From Pholis gunnellus (Eukaryota > Chordata > Actinopteri > Perciformes > Pholidae), in assembly GCA_910591455.2 (NCBI GenBank), contig OU342811.1:8784947-8848946 (forward strand): a DNA stretch of 64,000 nucleotides, given 5' to 3'. Positions 38,301-48,000 of the stretch are shown piece by piece. The translations under genes and the position numbers were made by a program. Numbering within the stretch: the stretch's first letter is position 1; each line of letters begins with the position of its first letter. The notes below the pieces were generated by a model that was given only the letters and a program-made list of their open reading frames with translations, did no database searches and was not told the origin of the DNA.

Positions 38301-41300
38301 CCTGACTTCCTCAGAGGGCCAATCACATTTCCAAACTCTTTCAGTCAGGATAATACTTCTTAAAATCCCACATAACTGCCTGACATGCAGGGAATATATG
38401 ACAGACAAGCCATGTGAGAAAGGAGGATAAAACCTACTTGATCCAGGATGGTCTTCCTCTTCTTGGTGTCAGTAACAGCTGACAGCTGCATGTCTCCCAT
38501 CTTCTTCATCTTCTCGTCCATGTCTATCTTCTGCTCTAGCTTCTTGATCTCTGCGCGAAGCAGGCGCACCGTGTCCTCTCTGTGATGCAGGCGGGCGACG
38601 GCAGTGGCACATGCCGAGTGGATGGCTGTGATCCAATTCTCCAGCTCCGTCTGGCTGCAGGTCTGCGTGGGGACAGAAAGGTCAGAGGTTAAACAACAAC
38701 AAACGGCTCCCGAACATTTGAGATAAAAAGCTCTCTATTTGCTTTTCCTGAGTTGATTCATTGCTAATTATTATAGCAGATCAGACTTGAGAGAGCATGA
38801 AAGGAAAGAAAACACTACATATAGGTCAAGGTACATGGGAGAATTTGCACTTATTCACAGAGCAGATGACATTTAAGCATTCTCTTACCTGAAACAGAAA
38901 AGCGTCTCCCAGGGAGTTGCTGAGACAGAACACAAAGTCCTTTTTGGGATGCTCGGGTACAGCCTGGAGAATACTGTTCTCCACCCAGATGGCATGCTTG
39001 GGAATACTGTTGTTGTCGATCCCTGAGCGGCCATCAGTCTCATAGAAGAATAGAGTGCAACCTGGAAAACCAAAACATCTATTACATTACATGCATAATA
39101 TGCTAATTAGCAGCATAAACTCTTGATGGCCCAATCTCTAGGAAAGTTGAACAATGACAATCATGTTTTGTTTTTTAAAGCCTGATTTGCTCAAGCAATT
39201 TAATTCTGCTCTCCAGTGGCCAACATAAAGAAGTGCAGCATGGCTGATAAGTCACCGAGGGAGGCATCATGATCATGAGAGATCTGATTTGATTTCAAGC
39301 CCAGTCAAGTGGCATACATTTCACAATGAGGTTTTCTATCATGCTTGAATTGAAGCTTAGATTAGATTTGAAGTGTCTGTATAAACTACTTCTGTCAGCA
39401 AAAAAACTACATCAAAAGTGTCCTGTGTTAACTGGGCTGTATTAATGTTGAGATTATGGAATAAAATGTAAATGTTATGGACACATTGAGGGCATAACAA
39501 ACCTTTCAGGGAAACCCAGTAACTCTTCCACTTGCGCCTTGTGGCTGACTCCACTTTCTTGTTCTTCTTATGTACGAGGAAGTTCTTGACGGCAAGCCTG
39601 CCAGCTTTACGCACCATCCCCTGGGTGACGCTGAGCAATGGGTCAGACTGGTAGGCGGAGCTCATAGTACTCTGCTCGTCACTCAGGGCGGACCCTGCCT
39701 CCTCCAAGCTCTCCGTCTGGCAGGAGCTCATCTCCAGTTCTTGGCGAAAGTTCTCGTACACGCCCTGTACACACTCGCTGGCCCCACCGCCACTGCTGCT
39801 GCCACTGTCGCTACCAGCGAACATGCTCCTGCCTGCCGCCGAGTACACGGAGAAGGAGGCTGACATGGTCTTGTAGCGTCTGGACTGTTGCTCTGCCTCC
39901 ACAGTCACCCCATCGATGCCGCTGTCGTCGTACTCGCTGCCCTCTCCGGCGGTGACATCCTGCGTCGTGGCAGAAGCACAAGACAGGTGAGACGGCATGG
40001 CAGCCACGTTGTCTTCATCACTAAGAATGAAGCCAGTCAACAACTGCTACCCTCACTGACAACTGAGCTGTCTATGTACATACAGCATGGAGCCATTCTT
40101 CTAAACATGTTGCAAAAACTGTGAGTAAAGAGGCCTAACGAGAGTCCATGCTTTGCTTAATGCTGAGGTTCTGCTCAAAATGAATTACTCGCAGCAAAGC
40201 GTCTGCTGTTGTGCGAGTACAGCCTGCCCTCCCTGTGGCACCGCAGGGTCTGCCCTCTCCTACCCACATGGCCAAAGGCTCCTGGGAGATGAAGGGGGTT
40301 ACACTGAGCTTGGTATCTCCATCTAGTCACATGACCCAATCATGCGCTCCACAGCTCCTTTCTCTAGGGCTGACGGTGCCCTGCAGTGACAGGGCCACCA
40401 CACACATTTTACTGTTACACTCTTCCGCAGGCCTCCCCTAATTATCATGACAAAAGAAGACTGAGGCATTCCAAACAGGGAGTGACTTTAAGCTCTGCTC
40501 CCTCCCTCTCATCATTGTAGTCTCCTCTCCCAAGAAAAACAACAGTTTCATCAGGAGAAAACACAGTGCTCCCCTGACATAAGCGTTATTTTTACATTTA
40601 ATCTGTTTCAGCAGCGTATCATCTGTGAGGTGAATGCAGCAGAGGAAAGGCTCGGACACAATGGGAGGAAGAAATAAAGGAGGGGAGCTGTGTTATTGAC
40701 GATGCCACCAGACCACATTAAGATTCTGAACAGTTTACTCTGTCCAAGGAGCATAAAGGAGCCATGACACAGCTTTAACAGTTCAACTTAAGAGTGTGTC
40801 AAAAGGACATGAATACACTGTTAACACTTTCATGGATACAGGAAATGATTTGTTCAGTTTTCCTTGAATTGAGCCACTTTAAAAGATAATTTGAGCCAAA
40901 TTGGTATTTTAAAAGAGCAGCACAATGTGAACTTGCTCTACATCTTACCTGTATAGTCTGTGCCCTCCTGCCCTGCATACTGGCACACATGGCAGCTTGG
41001 TGGCTGCTCAGGCCTTCAGAAAGGCAGTGGGAACGCCGGCAGGGGAGGGTGTATGCACCATAGGTGTTCCCATCCTCCTCTGATGGGGAGATCATCTTAT
41101 CGTCCTCACCCTCCCTGATAGCCCTGTTGGCGTCATGCCACTTGGTATAGCGACCGTGGGGTTGCCTGCGGGCAGGGCACTTCTGGCTATACAGCTCGTC
41201 CAGGGAGTTTGCCCTGTCAGCAGAGTCCGTGGGGCTGGACTGCAGGTGTCCTTTGCAGTCAGTAAAGTCCCTCTCGTTGGTCGTGTCTATAATCTCCTCT

Positions 41301-41860
41301 GTGCTGGTCAGGTGTTCTTGGCTGAGGTCAGACAGGGAGAACTCCAGGCTGTCATCTCGCCACATGTCTGCAGATTTGGACCTCTTTTTCTTGAAGCTGA
41401 CGGTGTCCTTGGAGCAATCCCGAGTTTTCTGAAGGTATGTTACCTCGCCTGTGTACGCATCTTCATCCTGCACCTCCTCTGCTGTGGGGCCAGGTAGGGT
41501 TATGTGCATCGTATTCATGTGCACAGAGGGATTGGCCAGGTCATTGTGAAAGGACACAGGCCGCAGGTTCATGGCCACACGGTCCACCCAAATGGGGCTT
41601 CCAAAGTCTGGGAGGATATTTGTTTCATTGAAGGGCTCCAGGCCATTGTCAGCCAGGGATTGTGGGATACTGGGGGTGCTACTTGAGCGTGTGCTCGTTT
41701 CAGAATTCCTGTGCTCTATTTTCCCTGATGAAGCATGTCGAGAGCGTCTGGACTGTTTGTTGGAGATGCGAAGAGACCGAGACATGTGCTTACGTGACAA
41801 ATAGCCATGTTCGTTACGGTAAAGGGTATGGTCCCCATTCTGGCTCTCAACATTTCCCAT
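19821..41860 (-). CDS. tiam1: TIAM1, Rac guanine-nucleotide exchange factor, 25 coding exons
   Basis: TIAM1 loads GTP on Rac1 at membranes and controls junction assembly, migration and polarity. Joining 25 minus-strand exons gives an unbroken frame of 1,599 residues plus stop, against 1,591 in human. Exons: 41860-40949, 39959-39503, 39061-38889, 38662-38438, 36907-36722, 35702-35556, 35402-35328, 34953-34783, 34532-34428, 33984-33903, 33627-33541, 32873-32661, 32093-31996, 25958-25773, 24581-24513, 24130-24005, 23908-23800, 23077-22898, 22788-22670, 22584-22476, 22370-22312, 21888-21783, 21655-21568, 21440-21268, 20365-19821. Order: myristoylation signal (MGNVESQ), serine-rich N-terminus, PH1 about 430-545, coiled-coil extension to about 650, RBD about 738-817, PDZ about 835-910, DH about 1020-1225, PH2 about 1245-1385, acidic tail. 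All phases agree and all introns are GT-AG. It cannot be assigned to tiam1a or tiam1b. Synteny with claudin-8 genes supports the call. Confidence 0.97.
20540..20990. repeat. AT-rich palindromic repeat in the last tiam1 intron
   Basis: Dense variants of TTATAATGCATTATAA recur. A perfect 15-bp stem (20819-20833 with 20840-20854) flanks a 6-base loop, built on ATGATGTATTGGT and its complement. This fits a MITE-type relic common in fish. The element ends are not definable by eye. Confidence 0.6.
21268..21440 (-). CDS. tiam1: tiam1 coding exon 24, PH2 helix (residues 1361-1419)
   Basis: SPESRKDFLKTVHSILREKH is the C-terminal PH2 helix. Next come RRQLLKTESLPLNQQYVPFG and GKRLSALKGARPA, nearly identical to human. 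Phase 2 in, 1 out. Confidence 0.95.
21568..21655 (-). CDS. tiam1: tiam1 coding exon 23, PH2 (residues 1332-1361)
   Basis: AVCEIVHTKSESEGRPERTF then QLCCS. Its acceptor (TTCCTCAG) and donor (TGTAG then GTGAGG) are good. Leaves phase 2. Confidence 0.94.
21783..21888 (-). CDS. tiam1: tiam1 coding exon 22, PH2 (residues 1297-1332)
   Basis: GGSHRVSVSSEEKDPFRYRH then MIPTDALQVRSLANA. The human equivalent is GSHRLSIYEDWDPFRFRHMI. Leaves phase 1. Confidence 0.94.
21983..22075. mobile_element. DNA-transposon relic ('AGGGATGGGAATC' family) in a tiam1 intron
   Basis: CTAGGGATGGGAATCTCACG followed by repeated ATTCGATTCT and GCGATTATCGATTCTT matches a dispersed fish element recalled from other genomes. 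It is short, truncated and without coding capacity, between exons 21 and 22. Confidence 0.6.
22312..22370 (-). CDS. tiam1: tiam1 coding exon 21, PH2 (residues 1277-1296)
   Basis: The smallest exon (59 nt): FKMAVVFVCKEGSKQKKKM, matching human FKTAVVLVYKDGSKQKKKL. Phase 1 in, 0 out. Confidence 0.94.
22476..22584 (-). CDS. tiam1: tiam1 coding exon 20, PH2 (residues 1241-1277)
   Basis: ADLSMGDLLLHTSVTWINPP then ASLGKWKKEPQMATF, the first PH2 strands. Leaves phase 1. Confidence 0.95.
22670..22788 (-). CDS. tiam1: tiam1 coding exon 19, end of DH (residues 1201-1240)
   Basis: MNKVASHINEMQKIHEEFGA followed by VFDLLITEQSGEKKE, the last DH helix and the DH-PH junction. Phase 1 in, 0 out. Confidence 0.95.
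22898..23077 (-). CDS. tiam1: tiam1 coding exon 18, DH catalytic core (residues 1141-1201)
   Basis: Holds the CR3 block STLESYLIKPIQRVLKYPLL, the helix that contacts Rac switch regions in TIAM1. It ends in EEHYHLD at a GTACGA donor, phase 1. Confidence 0.96.
23800..23908 (-). CDS. tiam1: tiam1 coding exon 17, DH (residues 1105-1141)
   Basis: FSLGGSFLYYADRFKIYSAF then CASHTKVPKVLVK. Leaves phase 1. Confidence 0.95.
24005..24130 (-). CDS. tiam1: tiam1 coding exon 16, DH (residues 1063-1104)
   Basis: LDVLFGNLPEMVEFQLEFLK followed by TLEDGTRLVPDLEKLERVDQ. Conserved DH helices 2-3. Phase 0. Confidence 0.95.
24513..24581 (-). CDS. tiam1: tiam1 coding exon 15, DH (residues 1040-1062)
   Basis: A 69-nt exon, DLNCLIGRYLTPLQKETFLT then QDE, matching human DLNCLMERYLKPLQKETFLT. 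Phase 0. Confidence 0.95.
25773..25958 (-). CDS. tiam1: tiam1 coding exon 14, start of DH (residues 978-1039)
   Basis: Starts STEQVAAFCRSLHDMNP, a variable SPSPDSPFPPP linker, then LRQLSDADKLRKVICELVET and ERTYVK, helix 1 (CR1) of the DH domain. Donor is GTACGT. It can be entered from exon 13 or from the alternative exon at 28434. Confidence 0.95.
28434..28502 (-). CDS. tiam1: Alternative tiam1 first coding exon (short DH-PH isoform)
   Basis: The minus-strand ATG at 28502 opens 23 codons (MSVLKWSKPSKRSSDS, then IYDVLHL) ending CTG before a good GTGAGA donor at 28433. The phase is 0, exactly that needed by exon 14 at 25958. G is at -3. An in-frame TGA lies 25 codons upstream (28575-28577) with no other ATG between, and no acceptor sits just before the ATG, so this reads as a first exon rather than an internal one. 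Spliced to exons 14-25 it would give 645 residues: DH, PH2 and tail without the membrane-targeting PH1, RBD and PDZ. A short product of the paralogue TIAM2 is known. I do not recall whether this exact exon is annotated for TIAM1. Confidence 0.7.
30403..30410. repeat. Target-site duplication, left copy
   Basis: CTCTAATG, identical to 31563-31570 on the other side of the hAT element. Confidence 0.9.
30721..30758. repeat. Short tandem duplication inside the hAT element
   Basis: The 18-base unit AATTACAAAACAGAAAAG occurs twice in tandem. Confidence 0.85.
31075..31290 (-). pseudogene. Truncated hAT transposase N-terminus (BED zinc finger)
   Basis: The minus-strand frame reads FSKKRKVFSETRVFNQEWTD, then PVCLICSETMTIIKSSNVKH and HYETKHNSL before a stop. 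The C-x2-C...H-x4-H spacing (CLIC ... HHYETKH) is a BED finger of the type in GTF2IRD2- and ZBED5-like hAT proteins. The expected start Met before AFSKK appears as ATC, and the RNase-H-like catalytic part is absent, so no active transposase can be made. Confidence 0.8.
31563..31570. repeat. Target-site duplication, right copy
   Basis: CTCTAATG, identical to 30403-30410. Confidence 0.9.
31996..32093 (-). CDS. tiam1: tiam1 coding exon 13, acidic linker (residues 945-977)
   Basis: EEILDDGVGLLLESSGDSLD followed by DDSEIFSEFQCRK, the acidic linker between PDZ and DH. It ends at GTAAGA, phase 0, before a 6-kb intron that holds the alternative first exon and a hAT element. Confidence 0.93.
32661..32873 (-). 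CDS. tiam1: tiam1 coding exon 12, PDZ end and linker (residues 874-945)
   Basis: LNAGDEILQLNGKDSHSLNF is the typical PDZ 'GDEIL.(I/L)N' block, followed by helix 2 (SDMKVAFSQASLALTV). After it comes a less conserved linker (RRQLCYLPPRRSDAEEDLYT). Phase 1 both sides. Confidence 0.93.
33541..33627 (-). CDS. tiam1: tiam1 coding exon 11, PDZ (residues 845-874)
   Basis: Begins GFSISVVEEDGVQQLYITDV, so the peptide-binding loop reads YGFS as in human TIAM1, then KAGGLAFAKG. The donor GTTCAT is weak, but phase 1 matches exon 12. Confidence 0.92.
33903..33984 (-). CDS. tiam1: tiam1 coding exon 10 (residues 818-845)
   Basis: LYKEIELCSKITKVIQFDRD then the lead-in to the PDZ carboxylate-binding loop (MIGYG). 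Leaves phase 1. Confidence 0.92.
34428..34532 (-). CDS. tiam1: tiam1 coding exon 9, RBD second half (residues 783-817)
   Basis: AHQLDPTKHYLRLKFLIENQ followed by VQFYIPKPEEDV. Matches the human HQLDHSAHYLRLKFLIEN segment. Phase 0 both sides. Confidence 0.93.
34783..34953 (-). CDS. tiam1: tiam1 coding exon 8, start of the RBD (residues 726-782)
   Basis: Contains SDIWVPDHLTPSWVCLPNDQ and PVLTIIQPGESALCVLETIC, the first half of the Ras-binding-type domain. The acceptor (TTCAAAG) has a poor pyrimidine tract; the alternative AG four bases on would lead straight into TGA. Confidence 0.92.
35328..35402 (-). CDS. tiam1: tiam1 coding exon 7 (residues 701-725)
   Basis: A 75-nt exon, VFADGEELVKKPVDGVFVDP then TKDNT, aligned with the variable VFGEGTEAVKK region of human TIAM1. 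Its acceptor is a CAGCAG tandem, so an extra Gln could be included. Confidence 0.88.
35556..35702 (-). CDS. tiam1: tiam1 coding exon 6 (residues 652-700)
   Basis: Basic linker containing GVRRRTQAMSRS and RFSSLWGLDTTSKKK, almost unchanged from human. Ends PSINQ. The donor GTCTGC is a non-optimal GT site, but the next exon joins in phase 0. Confidence 0.94.
36453..36560 (+). mobile_element. tRNA-derived SINE fragment
   Basis: A degenerate Pol III box A region (GGCAGTGTAGTGTTAAGAG) is followed about 40 bp later by a box B-like GGTTTGATCCC (36501-36511). The downstream phrase resembles the CCTTGAGC... body of common fish tRNA-SINEs. It sits in the intron between tiam1 exons 5 and 6. Confidence 0.65.
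36722..36907 (-). CDS. tiam1: tiam1 coding exon 5, coiled-coil extension (residues 590-651)
   Basis: Encodes WEQNLEQFHMDLFRFRCYLA and RPTKLAMGRLGIFSVSSFHA, nearly identical to human. Phase 0 on both sides. Confidence 0.96.
38438..38662 (-). CDS. tiam1: tiam1 coding exon 4, PH1 helix and coiled coil (residues 515-589)
   Basis: TELENWITAIHSACATAVAR is the C-terminal PH1 helix. The following heptad-like EIKKLEQKIDMDEKMKKMG begins the coiled-coil extension. Ends ILDQ before GTAGGT; phase 0. Confidence 0.95.
38889..39061 (-). CDS. tiam1: tiam1 coding exon 3, PH1 core (residues 457-514)
   Basis: Encodes GCTLFFYETDGRSG and HPKKDFVFCLSNSLGDAFLF, the middle strands of PH1, which binds phosphoinositides and helps place TIAM1 at the membrane. 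Phase 1 in, phase 0 out. Confidence 0.95.
39503..39959 (-). CDS. tiam1: tiam1 coding exon 2 (residues 305-457)
   Basis: Starts DVTAGEGSEYDDSG and contains GSDSGSSSGGGAS and EELGSA-like acidic/serine stretches (SLEEAGSALSDEQST). It ends with the first strand of PH1 (RRKWKSYWVSLK) at phase 1. The donor is GTTTGT, weaker than its neighbours, but the phase match with exon 3 is exact. Confidence 0.95.
40949..41860 (-). CDS. tiam1: tiam1 coding exon 1 (residues 1-304)
   Basis: Begins MGNVESQ; Gly2 is the myristoylation site in TIAM1. It contains the conserved blocks STRSSSTPSIPQSLA, FGSPIWVDRV, FKKKRSKSADMWRDDSLEF and CRRSHCLSEG, and ends GRRAQTIQ at a GTAAGA donor, phase 0. The ATG lies 10 nt after an acceptor at 41871, so part of the 5' UTR is in this exon. 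Confidence 0.96.
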
Positions 41861-41952
41861 GATTCAGAGGCTGAAAAGAAGTAGACAAAGTGTAAATTAG
41901 CTCTAAAAGAACACAAAATCAAATCAAAAGACAGATGTGATGGTTAGCCTAC

Positions 41953-42044
41953 CTGCAGGATCGTGTTGAATTTTCTGGCATTTTGTTTGTCACTGGATCT
42001 ACGGACAGTTTGGTCTTTCAGTTGCTGGTACGATCCACAAAGCT
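41953..42044 (-). other. tiam1: Putative tiam1 5' UTR exon
   Basis: A 92-nt minus-strand segment between an acceptor (TTTGTTTTCAG at 42045) and a donor (CTGCAG then GTAGGC at 41952). It would splice over an 82-nt intron to the exon holding the start codon. It contains an 11-codon upstream reading frame (ATGCCAGAAAATTC...) that, once spliced, stops six bases before the tiam1 ATG. Confidence 0.6.
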
Positions 42045-45000
42045 CTGAAAACAAATATCCAGTTGAAAAATCATATCAAATTTGTAATGTGCTTTCAATT
42101 ATGTATGCTGCTACAGATAAATACTGGCTTGTGTTTTAAGACATCTGCACCTAAATATGGAAACGTAAACATCCTTATTTTGTACGTGTCCAGAGCGGCC
42201 TTTCATTGGCTGTTATGCAATAGTCAAAAGACAGAATAATAACTGTATCAGCACTATATAAGCAAGATACAGTAATGATCAGATAAATCTAAAGAAGTTT
42301 GATCATTTATCAACTGGAACTATGAGGATAATTTAAGAAACTACTAGAAAAAGATCATTGCATGATTGCTGAGCACATACAATAGTTATTATGAAACACC
42401 TCATATGCCTTCATCTTAAATTACTTTGTTTCACTGATGAAGTTAGCTGTAATTGTATTACCAAGCATTTACTAACTGTGTGTACCCCATTACAACTTGT
42501 ATATCAACTCCTTCGCAAAGTCCCTGTTCGAAATTGCAAAGTGACATGTGGCCAGCACTGACCTTCCCCTAAAACAACTCCGACACTAGTCAGAAAAAAG
42601 AAATTAGAAGAGAGGAACAAATGTAATTCGATCCTAGCATATCTTTATTGTGTTGCAGACAGAGGAAATTATCCACTCATCTCCGTTCAAAATGCACTGG
42701 GGTCGTCGTGTGAACTGGAGGGGACGTAATGACAGTATGACCACCGTGACAGTCAGAGAGAACATGAGTTATTCACAGCGTGAGCCGACCATGTAGCATT
42801 GTTGTTCTCAAGAGCATTAGAAAGGGATGTGAGGAGAAGGGACAAGGTCATATACGTTTTTACCATAATGCACATTTGGATCTATCTACCTGCCTTTAGG
42901 CAAGACAGCCTGCTCTGAAAAGGTCCCGTTCTGTGCCTGGGACCATCAACAGATGGAACAGAAGATTAAATAACCACATTGTTACTGTTGTTCCTCCTGA
43001 TGTGTGCTCCCCTCCTTTTAGGACAGACCCTTTGGGGGTGCACTGTTTTTGCGTGTGTAGCCGCCGCAGATGAGTGAGAGCCCAACCCTCTGGTGCTGCA
43101 TGCACTCGGGCTTACTGTGAAGAGGGGAGTTACGTAAACTGGAGCTGACCCCGTTTCTCTACCTTATGTTGCTCCTTTTCCCTTCTTCATTCTGCTCACT
43201 CATCATCCCTCACCAGTACTGCAATGCACAATGTTTGATGGTGACGGAAGTCCATTCATATAACCCCACAGTTTATTGCCAGTTTCATTAAATCCTATTT
43301 CGTAGAGGAAAATAACAGAAAACAAAAGAGGGGGGACAGAGCTATGAAATGCCACTGCACTCATTATAGGAAACGAGATTCGCAGAGGGACACAAACATG
43401 CTTACAAAATGCTAGCACAAACATTATGCCAAGGGCTACCTCCCGGGTTGTTTGTACTCTTTCCCACATAGTGCCCTTTATGGTTTCATATGTTAGGTGA
43501 AAGTTTAATGGCTTTGCAGATGTCATCCCTGGAGAGAAACAAAAATGTCCTGTGTGTTTTAGCCCAGATCGTCACTCTGTAAAGCCTACAGGGCTGCATA
43601 AAACTGTAAATAACAATTGAAAAAAAATCCCTTCGAGAAAGTTTTTGACAGGTTTAAGGGTCAGTATTTCAAATTGCTGCTTACAGGGGAGCTTTACTAT
43701 GTTGCTGTGCTCTATTTGATAATCTTCTCTCAGTGGTTTAACGTTAATATGATGTCAAATTGGTCAGAAATTACACTGTTTCAAGCAGAGATGAGGGGCT
43801 TGAATAGTGGAAGATGTGGTTTCCTCAGCCGGTACAGTTAAGGCAACCCACTGTGATCTGACCTTGGATTTTACAGCACGACCTCATTTCTTGGCCCTCA
43901 AATATGTGAACCAGCTCTTCATAAAATACGCCAAAATGACCATAAATAGTGATAATGGAAATAGCTGATTAATTCTGCAACACTGTTTGTGTAAAACAAA
44001 ACCCTTTTAATTCTGTGATTATACGTGTGTACTGTCCTTTACAATAGTTGCAGTAAAGTCAGAGAAAACTCAAAACCGAATAGAAAAGAGGGAAGTAAAT
44101 GTGTATAAAATCAAATGCCAAACTCGCATGAAAGCAAAGTCAAATTGGTGGTCCAATATGGGCAATATGGGTCCACTAAGCTAATATCGAATCAGCACTT
44201 TCATAGGGACAACAGATTAAAACCAAACGGCACAAACAGCTCGTTGTTCAAAGCCACTACATCATGATTAGTTTGAGATGACAAAAAGAGAAGATAGCTC
44301 TCTTTACAGGAGCATTCTTGCTGATCCATGATGGATCAGCAAGCTACTTTGGCCTCTTTCAAGGAGATAACAGATTCCCTCTGAGCATAGTGATTTCCAC
44401 CAACGGTTTTAAGATGTAAGAACACAGATACTTGACCTGGAGAGCTCTTAGGAATATAGATGTTCGAATGAATATGCATGCATCTTCCAAATTTTGACAT
44501 ACACAGATTTTACTGAGTCACCAGAATATTTAAATAAAAGGTTAAAATGGCCTCAATTCCACAACACTATGTTCTCTAAAGCTGCAATGCTGCTGGTGCA
44601 CAGAATTCATCATCAAATCTATATTATTACATGATAATGATAATCCCAGTGGGTTCTTCTAGAAATACTTGCTAACAAACAGTAGTTTGTTAGTGTCCCT
44701 GTCTTGTCTCGTCACTATTGTCCTTCACCCACAACTAAATAAATAAATTGAAATTAACAAATAGATTAGAAAATGCTGCCAGTAATTTGGCATTGGGACA
44801 GAGTGAGGACCCTGTGTAAGTGGGTCATTTTCAGCAGGCTGCATAAGAGCACAGAACAGCAGAAGTCTCAGAGGATTCATCCGTTACAGGCCCTTATTGA
44901 AATACATACTACACCAGATTCCAGCCACCCACAGATCACAAAGATGAATAGTTTTATTGTGACTCAAGATTAGCAACACAACGGCTACAGGGAAAGGCAC

Positions 45001-48000
45001 GAAGATTCACCACAGCTAACACCACCTCTGGAGGTTGTAAACAGTTAATCCATGAAAAGTATCAAGCTGCTTCTAAGAACAGCTGATGTACAAACATCCA
45101 CTTCATAAAATCCATCAAATGTATTTTTCATGCCGACACAATTGGGATAGTAACAACAATTTGAAAGTGCTAAGTATACAAAAATATAATTTCACTCTAT
45201 GCAGGATACTTTTCTTTAATGCTTATGAAATTATTAGTTACTTTTGGAGGAAGGCTGATATTTCTTCTATTCTTACAATGTTTTAAAATTGGAGCAGGAA
45301 AATGTTATTTAAACATGAAGACGTTTTAGGTTTGGTTCTCTCCCCAGTGGCCAAAAGCTGGATTTATGGTACGAAAGACTGATTTATGCCCGAACTACTC
45401 CAATTACCGACAGTGTGGATGATATCTGAGACTGTTTTGGGAGAGTCATGTTCATATTTCCATTTCATGTGCAGTTTGTCTTCCCTGAAATATGTGACAG
45501 GTAGATTTAAGGTTGTTTTGTTATTAAAGACCACTTAAAAGCCCACGTCATATTTGACAAATACTTGGGCCTGTTGCAACAGGAACAAGGGAAATAGTCC
45601 TAACCCACACCTACTCTTCTTCCCCTTTGAATACCCAAGGACAGAAATGTCAAGTAGCTTGTATTATTAGAGGAAATGATGAAAATACATGCCCTATGGC
45701 TAAATACCCAACCTATTGACTTTCAAAAGAAGGTAGAATATACTGACAGTGTGAAACACCTGGTCACACATTCCTATACACATGAGCTCCATGTAAAAAA
45801 AATAATACTATAATACACCGGAGTTACTTAGCTACATAACACATCGGAATCAGACACATAATGTGACAGAATATACAAACACAAATAAATCTAAATCCGG
45901 ACACGGTCTGATTTTGACTCTTTATGTTGCTGTGACTCCTGCTAACACATTTCTGTCATTTAACCTAACCACACTGGTGAAAGGCAAGAATGCACCAGGC
46001 CGACTAGTTACAAGCTCCAACACAAAACCCTGTAATCTGAACACTCCTGTCTCTAAAGATAATGACACAGGTAGTTGTAGAGGAGGAGGGGGTTACCACT
46101 GAAAGACTGCTCTCAAGACAGCTCACTGTTCCCTGCTGATATAGTCGTATGCACCTGAGAAAACGGGAGTACCAAACAGCAATCTCTTCTTATCATAACT
46201 CATTTTCTGCTCCTGAGTGTGTTCACCTGAAGATTCTGTTAGGCCACAGGGAAATTTAGCATCAACATGGTTTGCATCCTCTTTTAAATGTTATAAATGA
46301 CAAACATATGTACCGGTGTACCATTTATTTGGGATTTTGATGAACAAAATATATACTTCCTCCAGTGTTCATTTAATAGCTCGACTGAAAACGATATACC
46401 ACTGTCATGTGTCCGAAGAGTATTTTTGTTACTTGAATTTGTAGCCCGAGAAACCATGAATAGCAAACAGTTGGAAAAGGAGGCTTTCAGTGATAATGAA
46501 TGCAGTTTGACTTGTCTTGGAATAGGATTGGATTATGCCAATGAGTGTATCACAAAGCAACGCGCTAGCCAGCATTTGGCTCAACCAGCCAAGATTCATA
46601 CAGCCTTATTAAATTACAACAGCTGGAAAAACTGAACGGATAAAGTAATATTGGTATTACTATTATTTGCTGTCTAGCTACTCTGGCTATAACAATTGAC
46701 ATAGTAGCAGGTGAAGGGACATTGCACAATAAAAACATTGTCCAACAACATATTTCAGCAGCAACAAACACAGACAACCATAGCCCAAACCACCCAGTCA
46801 TTTTAATTTGCTGCAGAAATGATTTCATGTTCAGAGGACGGTGGCAAATGGTGGTGCTGTGTGTGACCTGTGTGACCCTGTCAAGAGAAGCTCAGGTGGT
46901 TGTGTGTTATGGGACTTTGTTATTGTATGAAGAGCAGCCTTTAGCAGGATGCCAGAACACATCAGGCAGAATAATGGCTGACCGTAAAGTGGCAGCAACC
47001 ATTGATTGGTAAAGGTGGATGCTGTAGGAAGATTGGCAATTTGCCTTTGAATTCTGAGTACAGAGGTATATTGTTATGCAAACTGATGCTTTTTCTCTGT
47101 GAATATTGCCTACTAAGCTAAGCAGGACAGCTATTTTTGTGACAGATAATATGGTGTAAGGGTTGAGTGAGTTAGAACCCTCATTTACATTATTCAAAAC
47201 TGACTAGCGTATGATTTGAGCTACTCTGAGCAGCCAAGCAGATTTTAGTGTCCCAATGTGACAAGCAGTCAGGAGTTAAATGTAAAGAGACATTTGCCCT
47301 TTTAGCTCTAATCAAACCGTTTTCTCTTTGCAGCATAACATACAAGCTTAAACACAGTGACCTAATATATTTCCTTTAATATATTTTTCATAATGGCACT
47401 TGCTGCTACAATTATATTTGTCACAAAAACGTTTTTGCATCTTCGTCCAAGTTTACCATGGGTCCATGTACGGTGGTGCCGCAGTGTTTGTCTATCTTCA
47501 GGGTTGCAAAAGATAACCCCTAACTGTGCGTTACATTCTTGGCAATAAATCTGCAGGCACTGATTTTGGGGCCTGTTGTTGAGCAGCAGCTGGTGTTGTT
47601 TAGCCTGGTGGCACCTTTGTCCCTGCCAGTGTTTTCTCTAGGGCACCACTGTGTGCAGAGGTCACTGCTTCAGCTGGTGTTTAAGCTGTATGGGGTTCGT
47701 GTACAGCAGATGCTGCAGGTTTTGTTGGGTCATCAAGTCTTTTGTCCACTCTATAGGTTTAAGAATGCTTTACAAACTCATATGGCCACTGGTAAAAATT
47801 CAATTAACCAAGGTGTATTTTTAAAAGTATATAGAGATTTTCTCACATTTTTGCACATTTCTTAGCAAAATCTGATCCGTTTAACTGTAGATCCTGTTTT
47901 TTTACACATTGGCTGTTCTAGGAGGTGTGTGAAATTACATCTAAGATAATATATATATTTAAAAGAGAACCCAAAGGTATATTATCTCACTTTTGCCATG

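Noticed and set aside
41135..41862. Plus-strand frames across tiam1 exon 1
   Set aside because: Antisense to a well-conserved exon; the translations carry no domain.
43203..43526. 107-codon minus-strand frame as a gene
   Set aside because: No motif, no exon context and an uneven composition; it lies in the probable tiam1 first intron.
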